Source: Lawsonibacter sp.
Lineage (GTDB): Bacteria; Bacillota; Clostridia; Oscillospirales; Oscillospiraceae
Direction of reading: 5' to 3'
NCBI GenBank assembly: GCA_022793355.1
Contig: JAAWCR010000056.1
Location: 1 to 12,522 of the forward strand
DNA: 12,522 nucleotides
The notes under the pieces are model-generated. The model saw nothing but the letters and a program-made list of their open reading frames with translations. It was not told the DNA's origin and did not search any database. Made by a program: the position numbers and the translations under genes. This document shows, in pieces, positions 1-6,706 of this stretch. How positions within the stretch are numbered: the stretch's first letter is position 1; every line of letters begins with the position of its first letter.

Positions 1-219
1 ATATCCTTGGGAACGGAAAACCAGAACACTGATGTTGGTTAATTTCTTCCCCCGGTGGAGGGTGAACACCGCCGCGTTGTCCTCCTCCGCCAGATTCCGG
101 GGACCCTCCGGGTACTCGGGCCGCTCCTCAGGAAAGAGCGTCAGCATCATCTGCTCAGCGGCATAGTGATACTGCTCTGGACTCCAGGGGAAGTTGGAGG
201 TCTCAAAATACAGCTTCAC
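1..219 (-). CDS. hemZ: HemZ-like protein (coproporphyrinogen dehydrogenase / radical-SAM family), N-terminal fragment
   Basis: The first 73 codons are visible; the rest lies beyond the left edge. The start is GTG (217-219), preceded by AAGGGAG at a spacing of about 8 nt. The start overlaps the TGA of the upstream XRE gene as GTGA, so translation is probably coupled. The N-terminus begins VKLYFET and carries the segment EQMMLTLFPEERPEYPE (about residues 22-38). I recognise this as typical of the N-terminal domain of clostridial HemZ proteins, which come before the radical-SAM CxxxC core. HemZ-type enzymes are oxygen-independent coproporphyrinogen oxidase relatives in cytosolic tetrapyrrole metabolism. 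The position next to MBL hydrolase, dtd, relA and recJ also fits, because hemZ commonly follows these genes in Clostridia. The radical-SAM cluster itself is not in the window, so the assignment rests on the N-terminal resemblance and the context. Confidence 0.68.
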   Translation of the reverse strand, partial: MKLYFETSNFPWSPEQYHYAAEQMMLTLFPEERPEYPEGPRNLAEEDNAAVFTLHRGKKLTNISVLVFRSQGY

Positions 220-437
220 GGCTGACGCTCCCTTGTCTCACTGCGGCCCGCCAGATAGTCCAGGCTGACATTAAAAAAGTCAGCTAACGCTAAAAGATGG
301 TCATATTCCGGGTGACGGGTGCCCGCTTCGTAATATTGATACGCTCGAGGGCTTTGATTAAACCGCTCTGCTATCTCAACTTGCTTTAACCCCTTTTCTT
401 TTCTCAGCAGCTTCAATCTGTCTCCTAAATTTGCCAT
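216..437 (-). CDS. Small XRE/Cro-type helix-turn-helix transcriptional regulator (73 aa)
   Basis: This is a single-domain DNA-binding protein. A helix-turn-helix spans about residues 17-39 (LKQVEIAERFNQSPRAYQYYEAG), followed by the standard third part of the fold, HPEYDHLLALADFFNVSLDYLAGR. There is no effector or membrane domain. I chose ATG at 435-437 because AGAGGGG lies 5-6 nt upstream. An in-frame ATG at 459-461 would add 8 residues but has no ribosome binding site. The stop codon overlaps the GTG of the hemZ-like gene by 4 nt, so the two are probably co-transcribed. The gene is visibly richer in A+T than the MBL gene beyond its promoter. It is divergent from the small gene at 517-786 and its promoter overlaps that gene's promoter, so autoregulation and control of both directions is plausible. 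The ligand and target are unknown. Confidence 0.88.
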   Translation of the reverse strand: MANLGDRLKLLRKEKGLKQVEIAERFNQSPRAYQYYEAGTRHPEYDHLLALADFFNVSLDYLAGRSETRERQP

Positions 438-448
438 AAAATCCCCTC

Positions 449-477
449 TTGGCACGAACATAACTTACGGGTATAAT
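449..477 (+). promoter_or_regulatory. Sigma-A promoter for the small plus-strand gene
   Basis: TTGGCA (449-454) and a perfect TATAAT (472-477) are separated by 17 bp. Transcription should start near 484, giving a leader of about 33 nt before the ATG at 517. This argues against a TTG start at 493. The -35 box lies in the translation-initiation region of the divergent XRE gene. Confidence 0.75.
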
Positions 478-488
478 GTAGGCGAACA
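451..488. promoter_or_regulatory. Candidate operator: direct repeats flanking the divergent promoters
   Basis: GGCACGAACA (451-460) and GGCGAACA (481-488) are direct repeats whose starts are 30 bp apart, about three helical turns. They flank the TATAAT at 472-477. Their position suggests binding sites for the adjacent XRE protein. Function is inferred from position only. Confidence 0.3.
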
Positions 489-501
489 AAAATTGCAAGT
501 G
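467..501 (-). promoter_or_regulatory. Weak candidate promoter for the XRE gene, overlapping the divergent promoter
   Basis: On the minus strand, TTGCAA is followed after 17 bp by TATACC, with 4 of 6 matches to consensus in each box. It lies on top of the -10 of the opposite promoter, so only one polymerase could occupy the site at a time. The boxes are weak and the call is tentative. Confidence 0.35.
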
Positions 502-516
502 GTGGAGGCAACGCAT

Positions 517-786
517 ATGAATCAAACTATACTACAAACTTTGTTCTTAAACAACCCGGAAATTCCCGGAGAAATCACAAAATTTTGCGAAACCTTGCCC
601 GAATATGTCCAGGCGGAGCGGGAATACAGCCAAGCCGTCCGAGAACTGCTGGCGCTCATCGGCTATGAGCGGTTTTCCCGCTTTGAGGAGGCGCTGAACC
701 ACCATCTGTCCTGTGAGGTCCGGGCCCACTACCTCTTCGGCCTGGGCCTGCGCCGGGAGCTTTTGGCAGGCATCGCGGGCGCCTAG
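517..786 (+). CDS. Small protein of unknown function (89 aa), resembling the DUF6809-type small Firmicutes proteins
   Basis: I chose ATG at 517 because GGTGGAGG (501-508) lies 8 nt upstream and a strong promoter ends at 477. The protein is a short, probably all-helical cytosolic protein with no signal peptide or membrane segment. The order of features is an N-terminal LQTLFLNNPEIPGE segment, a Y(V)QAEREYSQAVRELLALIGYE helix, and a C-terminal helix ending in HYLFGLGLRRELL. The short length and the final pattern (E, then F/Y, then a GxxLGxxL-like helix) recall DUF6809-type proteins that are common in Clostridia. This is a loose resemblance, not a motif match. The gene is divergent from the XRE regulator, which may control it. 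It runs tail to tail into the MBL hydrolase gene, sharing CTAG at the two stop codons. The first part of the gene is AT-richer than its end. No molecular function can be assigned. Confidence 0.72.
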   Translation: MNQTILQTLFLNNPEIPGEITKFCETLPEYVQAEREYSQAVRELLALIGYERFSRFEEALNHHLSCEVRAHYLFGLGLRRELLAGIAGA

Positions 787-1394
787 CCCATGGCCATCCT
801 CAGATAGGGATTGTACTTCCGCTCCTCCTCCAGGGTGGAGGTGCCCATATGGCCGGGGAGGACGTGAAAATTGCCCTCCAGCTGGCCCAGCCGCTTGAGG
901 GAGGCCATAATCTCCGCCTCGCTGCCGCCGGGCAGGTCGGTGCGGCCCATGGAGCCGGCGAACAGGGTGTCACCACAGAACAGAGCGTCCCCCGCCTTCA
1001 GCACCACGGAGCCGGGGGAGTGGCCCGGGGTGTGGAGCACCTCAATGGTGAGGGCGCCCATGGTCAGGGCATCTCCCTCGCCGTAGAAGTTCAGCCCCTC
1101 CATCTCCCCTGACAGGGGGAAGATACGGCTGCCCGCGCCGTCGGCGTCAGCCTTGTGAATATAGACCGCCGCGTCCGGATATACCCGGTGCAGCGCAGGC
1201 ACGGCGGTGGTGTGGTCATAGTGCCCGTGTGTCAGGAGAATATACTTTACACTCATTCCCGTCTCCTCCACCGCCTGCTGAATCAGCTCGGGCTCGTCGC
1301 CGGGGTCGATAATGGCCATCTGGCCGCTGTCCGGCTCCATCAGGAAATAGCAGTTGGTGCCAATGGGACCCACCTGCATCATTTTTACCTTCAT
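783..1394 (-). CDS. MBL-fold metallo-hydrolase, glyoxalase II-like (203 aa)
   Basis: This is a cytosolic, single-domain metallo-beta-lactamase-fold hydrolase. The metal ligands of the HxHxDH motif are H56, H58, D60 and H61. Further ligands are H125 in TPGHSPGS, D142 in FCGDTLF and H182 in LPGHMG. This complete set supports a binuclear metal site and an active enzyme. The length fits the small glyoxalase II/YcbL-like thioester or ester hydrolases, which lack the extra C-terminal domain of classical glyoxalase II. The substrate is unknown. The start ATG has AAGGAGG about 6 nt upstream, and the stop of the preceding gene forms part of that site (TAAGGAGG), so translation is likely coupled. The gene is the last in the probable recJ-relA-dtd operon. 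In many Clostridia an MBL hydrolase of this type sits between dtd and hemZ. Confidence 0.92.
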   Translation of the reverse strand: MKVKMMQVGPIGTNCYFLMEPDSGQMAIIDPGDEPELIQQAVEETGMSVKYILLTHGHYDHTTAVPALHRVYPDAAVYIHKADADGAGSRIFPLSGEMEGLNFYGEGDALTMGALTIEVLHTPGHSPGSVVLKAGDALFCGDTLFAGSMGRTDLPGGSEAEIMASLKRLGQLEGNFHVLPGHMGTSTLEEERKYNPYLRMAMG

Positions 1395-1406
1395 CGCGCT
1401 TCCTCC

Positions 1407-1808
1407 TTAGCTTTCATCAAAGAAGTTCTTGTATCCGGACAAATCCAGCGGTTTTCGCCGGAACGCCCGCTCAAAGATACCAATGACGGTATTCAGGTCC
1501 TTCCAGTGGCAGCACCGCTCCATCAGCGCCGGGCCCGTTTCCCCGCTCCAGCCCACGCCGACAATGTAATCGTCCTTGTTCGGACCCTGTAAGGCGATGG
1601 CGCTTTGGATGTACCAGTATTTCTTGCTGTCTTTGGGGTCCTTCTGCTCCAGAATGAGAAAGCTGTCGTTGTCCGGGTAAAGCTCCGCCAAATCTTGCTC
1701 AATATCTTCCCAGGTAAACTCCCGCAGGATGTTCCCGCCCTCGCTGAGAGTCCAGGGCCAGTCCGGGTGGGGTTGGCTGGGGTCATGCTTCGTTTTGAAA
1801 AACAGCAT
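1407..1808 (-). CDS. Unrecognised cytosolic protein (133 aa) in the recJ-relA-dtd operon
   Basis: I do not recognise this family. The start ATG at 1806-1808 is well supported by CAGGAGG about 8 nt upstream. The frame stays open another 25 codons upstream, but that stretch has no start with a ribosome binding site. The protein is soluble and acidic to neutral, with no signal peptide or membrane segment. It has a Trp/Pro-rich start (HPDWPWTLSEGG), then TWEDIEQDLAELYPDNDSFLIL, then strand-like stretches (KKYWYIQSAIAL, DYIVGVGWSG), and an FERAFRR helix near the C-terminus. This looks like a compact alpha/beta fold. Its stop codon lies 12 nt before the MBL start and feeds into that gene's ribosome binding site. 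It lies 78 nt after dtd. The position suggests co-expression with those genes but does not reveal its job. Confidence 0.8.
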   Translation of the reverse strand: MLFFKTKHDPSQPHPDWPWTLSEGGNILREFTWEDIEQDLAELYPDNDSFLILEQKDPKDSKKYWYIQSAIALQGPNKDDYIVGVGWSGETGPALMERCCHWKDLNTVIGIFERAFRRKPLDLSGYKNFFDES

Positions 1809-1886
1809 GGGAATAACCTCCTGGTTTATTTTGCAGGGCGCGGCGCCTGCCCGGTGGAGGAGAACGGCGTGCCCGGTGGTCACGCC
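1809..1886 (-). other. Intercistronic spacer with two hairpins between dtd and the 133-aa gene
   Basis: On the minus strand, GGCGTG pairs with CACGCC around a 9-nt loop just after the dtd stop. Further on, GCAGGCG can pair with CGCCCTGC with one bulged base. No U-run follows either hairpin, so they are not convincing terminators. They may be remnants of a palindromic repeat or RNA-processing sites. Confidence 0.35.
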
Positions 1887-2330
1887 CTACGGCTTATCCG
1901 TGTCAAACAGGATGGTCACCGGGCCGTCGTTGACGGACGCCACCTGCATGTCCGCCCCAAACCGGCCGTGCTCCACACGAAACCCCCGGGCCCGGCACTG
2001 CTCCAGGAAACGCTCGTACAGCGGGATGGCCAAGTCGGGCTTGGCGGCGTGGGAGAAGCCGGGACGGCGGGAGGAGGTGTCGGCGTACAGAGTGAACTGG
2101 GACACCACCAGCAGCGATCCTCCAACCTGTTCCAGGTTCCGGTTCATTTTTTCGTTTTCGTCCTCAAATATCCGCAGATTGCAGATTTTTTCCGCCAGCT
2201 TGTCGCAGACGGTCTCGTCGTCCTGGGGGCCCACCCCCAGCAGGACCAGAAAGCCCTGTTCAATGGCCCCCTCCACCTTGCCCGCAATGGCAACGGAGGC
2301 GGAGGTGACACGGGTAACGACTGCACGCAT
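1887..2330 (-). CDS. dtd: D-aminoacyl-tRNA deacylase
   Basis: Dtd hydrolyses D-aminoacyl-tRNAs (D-Tyr-tRNA and others), and Gly mischarged on tRNA-Ala, and so protects translation in the cytosol. The protein is 147 aa, the family's normal full length, and starts MRAVVTRVTSASV as expected. The catalytic SQFT motif is at residues 77-80 (SQFTLYAD). The NDGPVT segment at 134-139 contains the family's Gly-Pro chirality-checking pair (G136, P137). The start ATG follows AAAGGA at a spacing of about 10 nt. The gene begins 15 nt after the relA/spoT stop, a tandem arrangement widespread in Firmicutes, so the two are co-transcribed. The stop is TAG followed by GGGCG, which resembles the start of the repeat family described elsewhere in this window. 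Confidence 0.97.
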   Translation of the reverse strand: MRAVVTRVTSASVAIAGKVEGAIEQGFLVLLGVGPQDDETVCDKLAEKICNLRIFEDENEKMNRNLEQVGGSLLVVSQFTLYADTSSRRPGFSHAAKPDLAIPLYERFLEQCRARGFRVEHGRFGADMQVASVNDGPVTILFDTDKP

Positions 2331-2345
2331 GGGATCACGTCCTTT

Positions 2346-4583
2346 CTATTTCCCGGAGGCCCTCGCCACATGGTATACGCCCTGGATGTTGTTCAGCTTG
2401 TTAATCACGCCCTCCAGCTCGCCCCTGTCCTTCACTTCCACCACCATGGCGATGGTGGCATGGCCGTCGGGCAGGGAACGGGCGGACAGGGCAGACACCT
2501 TGACCTGGGCGGTGGACAGGGCCATAGCCACATCCAGGGTGAGGTTGTCCCGGTCCTTGGCGGACAGATCCAGGGAGGTCTTGTAATTGGGCAGCTTGCT
2601 CTCTACCCAGGACACCTTGACCCACCGGGCCTCCTCCTCGGGCTTACGCCTGTCCGGGGCGGCATTGGGACAGTCCGCCCGATGGACAGACACGCCATAG
2701 CCCCGGGTGATAAAGCCAATCACCGGGTCGCCGGGGACGGGGGTGCAGCACTTGGCGAACTTCACCAGGCAGTTCCCCAGCCCCTCTACGATGATGCCCG
2801 TGTCGGAATGCCGGGGCTTTACCGGGCCGTGGGTCTCGGAGGGGGCTGCGTTGCCCGGCATGATAACGCTCTCCTCCAGAGTGCGGGCGGCCGCCGCCGC
2901 CTTTTCCGCCTGGATCCGGCCAAGCCGCTGCATTTCCTCCCGGATGCGGGCCACCGATTTGGAGGCCGTGGTGCCGCCGTAGCCGATGGAGGCGTAGAGC
3001 TCGTCCAGGGTGCCGCAGCGCAGCTTATGGAGGATGTGGGGCAGCGCCTCGTCGGCGGTGATGGCGGCCAGGGTCATTTTGGCGTGCTTCAGCTCCGCCT
3101 CGAAGGCAGCCCGGCCGGTGGCGATATTCTCCTCCCGGCGCTCCTTCTTGAACCACTGGCGTATCTTGTTCCGGGCCTCGTTGGACTTGCACAGCTTCAG
3201 CCAGTCCCGGCTGGGGCCCTTGGCCGACTTGGAGGTGAGCACTTCCACAATCTCCCCGTTGGACAGGGTGTAGTCATAGGGCACCATCCGCCCGTTGACC
3301 CGGGCCCCCACCATAGTGTTGCCCACCGCTGAGTGGATGTTATAGGCGAAGTCGATGGGGGTGGCCCCGCTGGGCAGGCTCTTCACATCTCCGTTGGGGG
3401 TGAACACAAACACCTCGTCGGCAAAGAGGTCCACTTTCAGGGTGGAGACAAACTCCTCCGCATCGGTGTCCTGCTGGCCCTCCAGCAGCTTGCGCACCCA
3501 TTCAAACTCGTGCTCGGTGCCCAGCTGCCGGTTGGCCAGTCCCTGCTTGTACTTCCAGTGGGCGGCAATGCCGTACTCGGCGGTCTGGTGCATCTCCCAG
3601 GTGCGGATCTGCACTTCAAAGGGAATGCCCTCCCGGCCAATCACCGTGGTGTGGAGGGACTGATACATGTTGGGTTTGGGGGTGCCGATGTAGTCCTTGA
3701 ACCGGCCCAGCACCGGCTTGAACATGTCGTGGATGCAGCCCAGCACGTTGTAACACTCCGGGATGTCGCTGACAATCACCCGGAAGGCGTACAGGTCAAA
3801 AATCTCGTCCAGGGTCTTATTCTGGGCGAACATCTTGCGGTAGATGGAGTAGATATGCTTCACCCGGCCGTAGATGGTACAGTGAATGCCCTCCTGGGAC
3901 AGGCGCTGCTCAATACGCTGCTGGATGCCGGCCAGAAATTCCTCGTGGGTGGAGGAGCGCTCGGTGAGTTCGTCCTCAATCTCCTTGTAGCCCACCGGGT
4001 CCAGATAGCGCAGGGACAGGTCCTCCAGCTCCCACTTGATTTTCTGCATACCTAAGCGGTGGGCGATGGGGGCGTAAATCTCCATAGTCTCCAGCGACTT
4101 CTCCCGCTGCTTCCGGGGGGACTGGTACTCCATGGTGCGCATGTTGTGCAGACGGTCGCACACCTTGATGAGGATTACCCGGATGTCACGGCTCATGGCC
4201 ATGAGCATCTTGCGCAGATTCTCCATCTGCTCCTCTTCCTTGGTGACAAACTGCATCTTGGTAAGCTTGGTGACCCCCTCCACCAGCTCAGCCACGGTGG
4301 GGTTGAACTTTTTGGCGATCTCCTCGTGGGTGGAGGCGGTGTCTTCAATGCAGTCGTGGAGCAGCGCCGCCACCACGGAGTCCACGTCCAGCTCCAGGTC
4401 GGCCACAATCTCGGCCACGGCAATGGGGTGGATGATATAGGGCTCGCCGCTCTTGCGCAGCTGCCCGTGGTGGGCGGCGTCGGCGTAGGTAAAGGCGTCG
4501 AACAGCTTCTGGGTGTCCAGACTGGGCATGTAGGTGAGCACCTTTTTTTCCAGGGTGTGATAGCGTTCTAAAATGGGGTCCAT
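2346..4583 (-). CDS. relA: Bifunctional (p)ppGpp synthetase/hydrolase, RelA/SpoT (Rel) family
   Basis: This is the long Rel enzyme of Firmicutes, which makes and degrades the stringent-response alarmone (p)ppGpp in the cytosol with the ribosome. The 745 residues match the usual length. An N-terminal HD hydrolase domain carries H52, the H76-D77 pair in HDCIED, and D143 in VCDRLHNMRT, so hydrolysis should be intact. The synthetase domain has RFKDYI at 294-299, the RxKD form typical of bifunctional enzymes, and YQSLHTTV at 307-314. A TGS domain (about 385-450), a helical part, the conserved-Cys region FAKCCTPVPGD (609-619) with H634 and C638, and a C-terminal ACT domain (about 660-745) follow. 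I chose ATG at 4581-4583, preceded by GAGGTG at 6-7 nt. A GTG nine bases upstream is in frame but lacks its own site. The gene sits between recJ and dtd; many Clostridia have apt here, and it is absent. Confidence 0.97.
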   Translation of the reverse strand: MDPILERYHTLEKKVLTYMPSLDTQKLFDAFTYADAAHHGQLRKSGEPYIIHPIAVAEIVADLELDVDSVVAALLHDCIEDTASTHEEIAKKFNPTVAELVEGVTKLTKMQFVTKEEEQMENLRKMLMAMSRDIRVILIKVCDRLHNMRTMEYQSPRKQREKSLETMEIYAPIAHRLGMQKIKWELEDLSLRYLDPVGYKEIEDELTERSSTHEEFLAGIQQRIEQRLSQEGIHCTIYGRVKHIYSIYRKMFAQNKTLDEIFDLYAFRVIVSDIPECYNVLGCIHDMFKPVLGRFKDYIGTPKPNMYQSLHTTVIGREGIPFEVQIRTWEMHQTAEYGIAAHWKYKQGLANRQLGTEHEFEWVRKLLEGQQDTDAEEFVSTLKVDLFADEVFVFTPNGDVKSLPSGATPIDFAYNIHSAVGNTMVGARVNGRMVPYDYTLSNGEIVEVLTSKSAKGPSRDWLKLCKSNEARNKIRQWFKKERREENIATGRAAFEAELKHAKMTLAAITADEALPHILHKLRCGTLDELYASIGYGGTTASKSVARIREEMQRLGRIQAEKAAAAARTLEESVIMPGNAAPSETHGPVKPRHSDTGIIVEGLGNCLVKFAKCCTPVPGDPVIGFITRGYGVSVHRADCPNAAPDRRKPEEEARWVKVSWVESKLPNYKTSLDLSAKDRDNLTLDVAMALSTAQVKVSALSARSLPDGHATIAMVVEVKDRGELEGVINKLNNIQGVYHVARASGK

Positions 4584-4610
4584 TTGAATCACCTCGGTTT
4601 TGGTGTGTTT

Positions 4611-4640
4611 CGGCAGGGGCGGCCTCTGCGCCGCCCCTAC
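4611..4640. repeat. Palindromic GTAGGGGCGG-family repeat, copy A (recJ-relA junction)
   Basis: GGGGCGGC (4616-4623) and GCCGCCCC (4630-4637) form a perfect 8-bp stem around a 6-nt loop. Read on the minus strand, the element begins GTAGGGGCGG, and its TAG is the stop codon of recJ. Copies with the same start and hairpin occur at 10981 and 12151. No U-run follows, so it is more likely a dispersed repeat or mRNA-stabilising hairpin than a terminator. Confidence 0.6.
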
Positions 4641-6706
4641 AGGCTGTCTTCCAGTATCTTCCGCAGGCGCTTGATAATCTCCGACGCCTCCAGGTCCACC
4701 TTATGCTCCACCCGGCGCAGGACAATCTGAACGCGGTCGGTGCGGCGGTTGAGCTCAATGAGCCCCCGTTCCTCCAGCACCTCCAGGCAGAGCATGGTGC
4801 GGGCTGGCACCTCCCTCCGGCGGGTGGCCCGGGCCACGGAACGGGCGATCCGGGCGGGGGTGTCCTCCACTACGGTGCAGCCGGTGGACTGCCGCTCCAG
4901 CCAGCGGTAGAGACCCACAAAATCCCGGCGCTCCGGCAAAAGGAAGCGGGCCTCCTCCAAGGTGAGGGCTTCCCCCTGGCGGTATTTGTCATAAATGGCC
5001 TGCTCCAGCTGGGCCCTGGAGGGAGCCAGGCGCAGGTCCACCACCTGGAGCTGCACCGACCGACTCCCCCGGAAATCGTTGATCTGGGGATAGAACACCA
5101 CATCCACCCGGCAGCCGGGATACAGGCCCAGCTCCGTCCCCTGGCTAGAGAAGTAGATGGCGTCCAGGGGGATTCCCCGGGCCTCCAGCCGCAGCTTCAG
5201 GTGCCGCCCCCGGCCCACCTGGGACATGGTGTGGACCTGGGCCCCCTGGAGGAGGAACACCGGGCGGGGGTTGCCCGTGCCGCAGGGCTCCAGCAGGTCC
5301 AGGGCCTCCACCGCCTCCACCGCCAGGTGCTGGGGGGTGACGGCCAGGTCAATCTCCAGGACAGAGGGCAGAGCCTCCCCATGGCAGCTGTCCGCGATCC
5401 GGCGGCGCAGGGCCAGAGCCAGGGCAGGGATATTTTCCTCCTTCACGGTAAAGCCCGCAGCCAGGGCGTGGCCTCCGAAATTTTCCAGAAAATCCGAACA
5501 GGCGGACAGCAGCTCGAAGAGGTTCACATCCCCCCAGGAGCGGCAGGAGCCCTTGCCCAGCCCGTGGTCCAGGCAAATCATAAAGCAGGGGCAGGCATAT
5601 TTTTCCGCCAGGCGGGAGGCCACAATGCCCACCACCCCCTGGTGCCACTGGTCCCCGGCCAGCACCACGGCCCCCTGCTGGGGGCGGGCCGTCAGCTCCT
5701 GGACGCACTGCTGAAAAATCTCTCCCTCCACCGTCTGCCGCGTTCGGTTCAGCTCGCACAGCTGCACGGCCAGCTCCTCCGCCCGGGCGGGGTTTTGGGT
5801 GAGAAACAGCTCCACCGCCACCTCCGCCATTCCCATGCGCCCCGAGGCGTTGATCCGGGGGGCCAGGGTATAGCCCACCGCGACCGAGGTAACCGGCTTG
5901 TCCTCCAGCCCGGCGCACCGGATCAGGCTGGCAAAGCCCAGCCTCCGGGGCGGGTCCAGCCGCTTGAGCCCCCGGCTGACAATGGCCCGGTTCGCCCCCG
6001 TCATGGGCATGACGTCGGCCACCGTGCCCACAGCGGCCAGGTCGCAGAACTCCTCCAGCACCGCCTGGGCCTCCCCGGGCCCGGCCACGGCCATGGCCAG
6101 CATCAGGGCCACGCCCACCCCGGCCAGTCCCTTGAAGGGGTAGGGGCAGTCGGGCCGGTAGGGGTCCACCACGGCGGCGGCGGGGGGGAGGGTCTCTTTG
6201 CAGGCGTGGTGGTCGGTAATCACCACGTCAATCCCCAGCTGGCCGGCCAGGGCGGTCTCCTCCACGGCGGTGATGCCGCAGTCCACCGTGATAATCAGGG
6301 CCACCCCCTCCCGGGCCAGATGGGTCACAGCCTCCAGATTCAGCCCATAGCCCTCCTCCAGGCGGCTGGGGATATAGGGCAGCACCCGCCCGCCCCGGGC
6401 GGTGAGAAACTGGGTGAGCAGGCAGGTGGAGGTGATGCCATCCACATCGTAGTCGCCATAGACCGCGATTCGCTCTCCCCGCTCCAGGGCCAGCCGGACC
6501 CGGGCGGCAGCCCGGTCCATGTCCCGCAAAAGCATGGGGTCCGGAATGGGCTCAGCGTTAGGGGAGAGCAGCCGCCGGGCCTCCTCCGGGCCGGCCACCC
6601 CCCGGACGGCCAGCAGCCCGGCCAACAGCGGAGGAAACCCCGCCCGCTCCAGGGCCAGCTGCCCCTCCGGGCAGGGAGGGGCCACCTGCCACTGCTTGTA
6701 TTTCAC
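4637..6706 (-). CDS. recJ: Single-stranded-DNA-specific exonuclease RecJ
   Basis: RecJ degrades single-stranded DNA 5' to 3' in recombination and repair in the cytosol. The DHH-family motifs are intact: YGDYDVDG at 83-90 (motif I), VDCGI at 141-145 (motif II), TDHH at 164-167 (motif III), GLAGVGVA at 193-200 and DVMPMTGANR at 231-240. RINASGRMG follows at 284-292, and the DHHA1 domain carries GGHALAAGF. An OB-like domain (about 450-560) and a clostridial C-terminal extension of some 120 residues complete the 689 aa. The start is GTG (6704-6706), with GGAGGTGA 6-7 nt upstream. It is the first gene of a probable operon with relA, dtd, the 133-aa gene and the MBL hydrolase. The stop codon TAG is the first bases of a GTAGGGGCGG repeat, so the last codons of recJ may have been set by arrival of that repeat. 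Confidence 0.97.
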   Translation of the reverse strand: MKYKQWQVAPPCPEGQLALERAGFPPLLAGLLAVRGVAGPEEARRLLSPNAEPIPDPMLLRDMDRAAARVRLALERGERIAVYGDYDVDGITSTCLLTQFLTARGGRVLPYIPSRLEEGYGLNLEAVTHLAREGVALIITVDCGITAVEETALAGQLGIDVVITDHHACKETLPPAAAVVDPYRPDCPYPFKGLAGVGVALMLAMAVAGPGEAQAVLEEFCDLAAVGTVADVMPMTGANRAIVSRGLKRLDPPRRLGFASLIRCAGLEDKPVTSVAVGYTLAPRINASGRMGMAEVAVELFLTQNPARAEELAVQLCELNRTRQTVEGEIFQQCVQELTARPQQGAVVLAGDQWHQGVVGIVASRLAEKYACPCFMICLDHGLGKGSCRSWGDVNLFELLSACSDFLENFGGHALAAGFTVKEENIPALALALRRRIADSCHGEALPSVLEIDLAVTPQHLAVEAVEALDLLEPCGTGNPRPVFLLQGAQVHTMSQVGRGRHLKLRLEARGIPLDAIYFSSQGTELGLYPGCRVDVVFYPQINDFRGSRSVQLQVVDLRLAPSRAQLEQAIYDKYRQGEALTLEEARFLLPERRDFVGLYRWLERQSTGCTVVEDTPARIARSVARATRRREVPARTMLCLEVLEERGLIELNRRTDRVQIVLRRVEHKVDLEASEIIKRLRKILEDSL

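Noticed and set aside
493..516. TTG start at 493 for the 89-aa gene
   Set aside because: Transcription should start near 484, leaving almost no leader. The ATG at 517 has GGTGGAGG at the right spacing.
1605..3332. Long plus-strand open frame of about 575 codons opposite dtd and relA
   Set aside because: It is antisense to clearly recognisable genes. Its translation is Gly/His/Pro/Leu-rich low-complexity sequence without motifs, as expected opposite GC-rich coding DNA.
4616..4637. Copy A hairpin as a rho-independent terminator between recJ and relA
   Set aside because: The stem is strong but no U-run follows on either strand, and relA has no promoter of its own that I can see, so transcription most likely continues.
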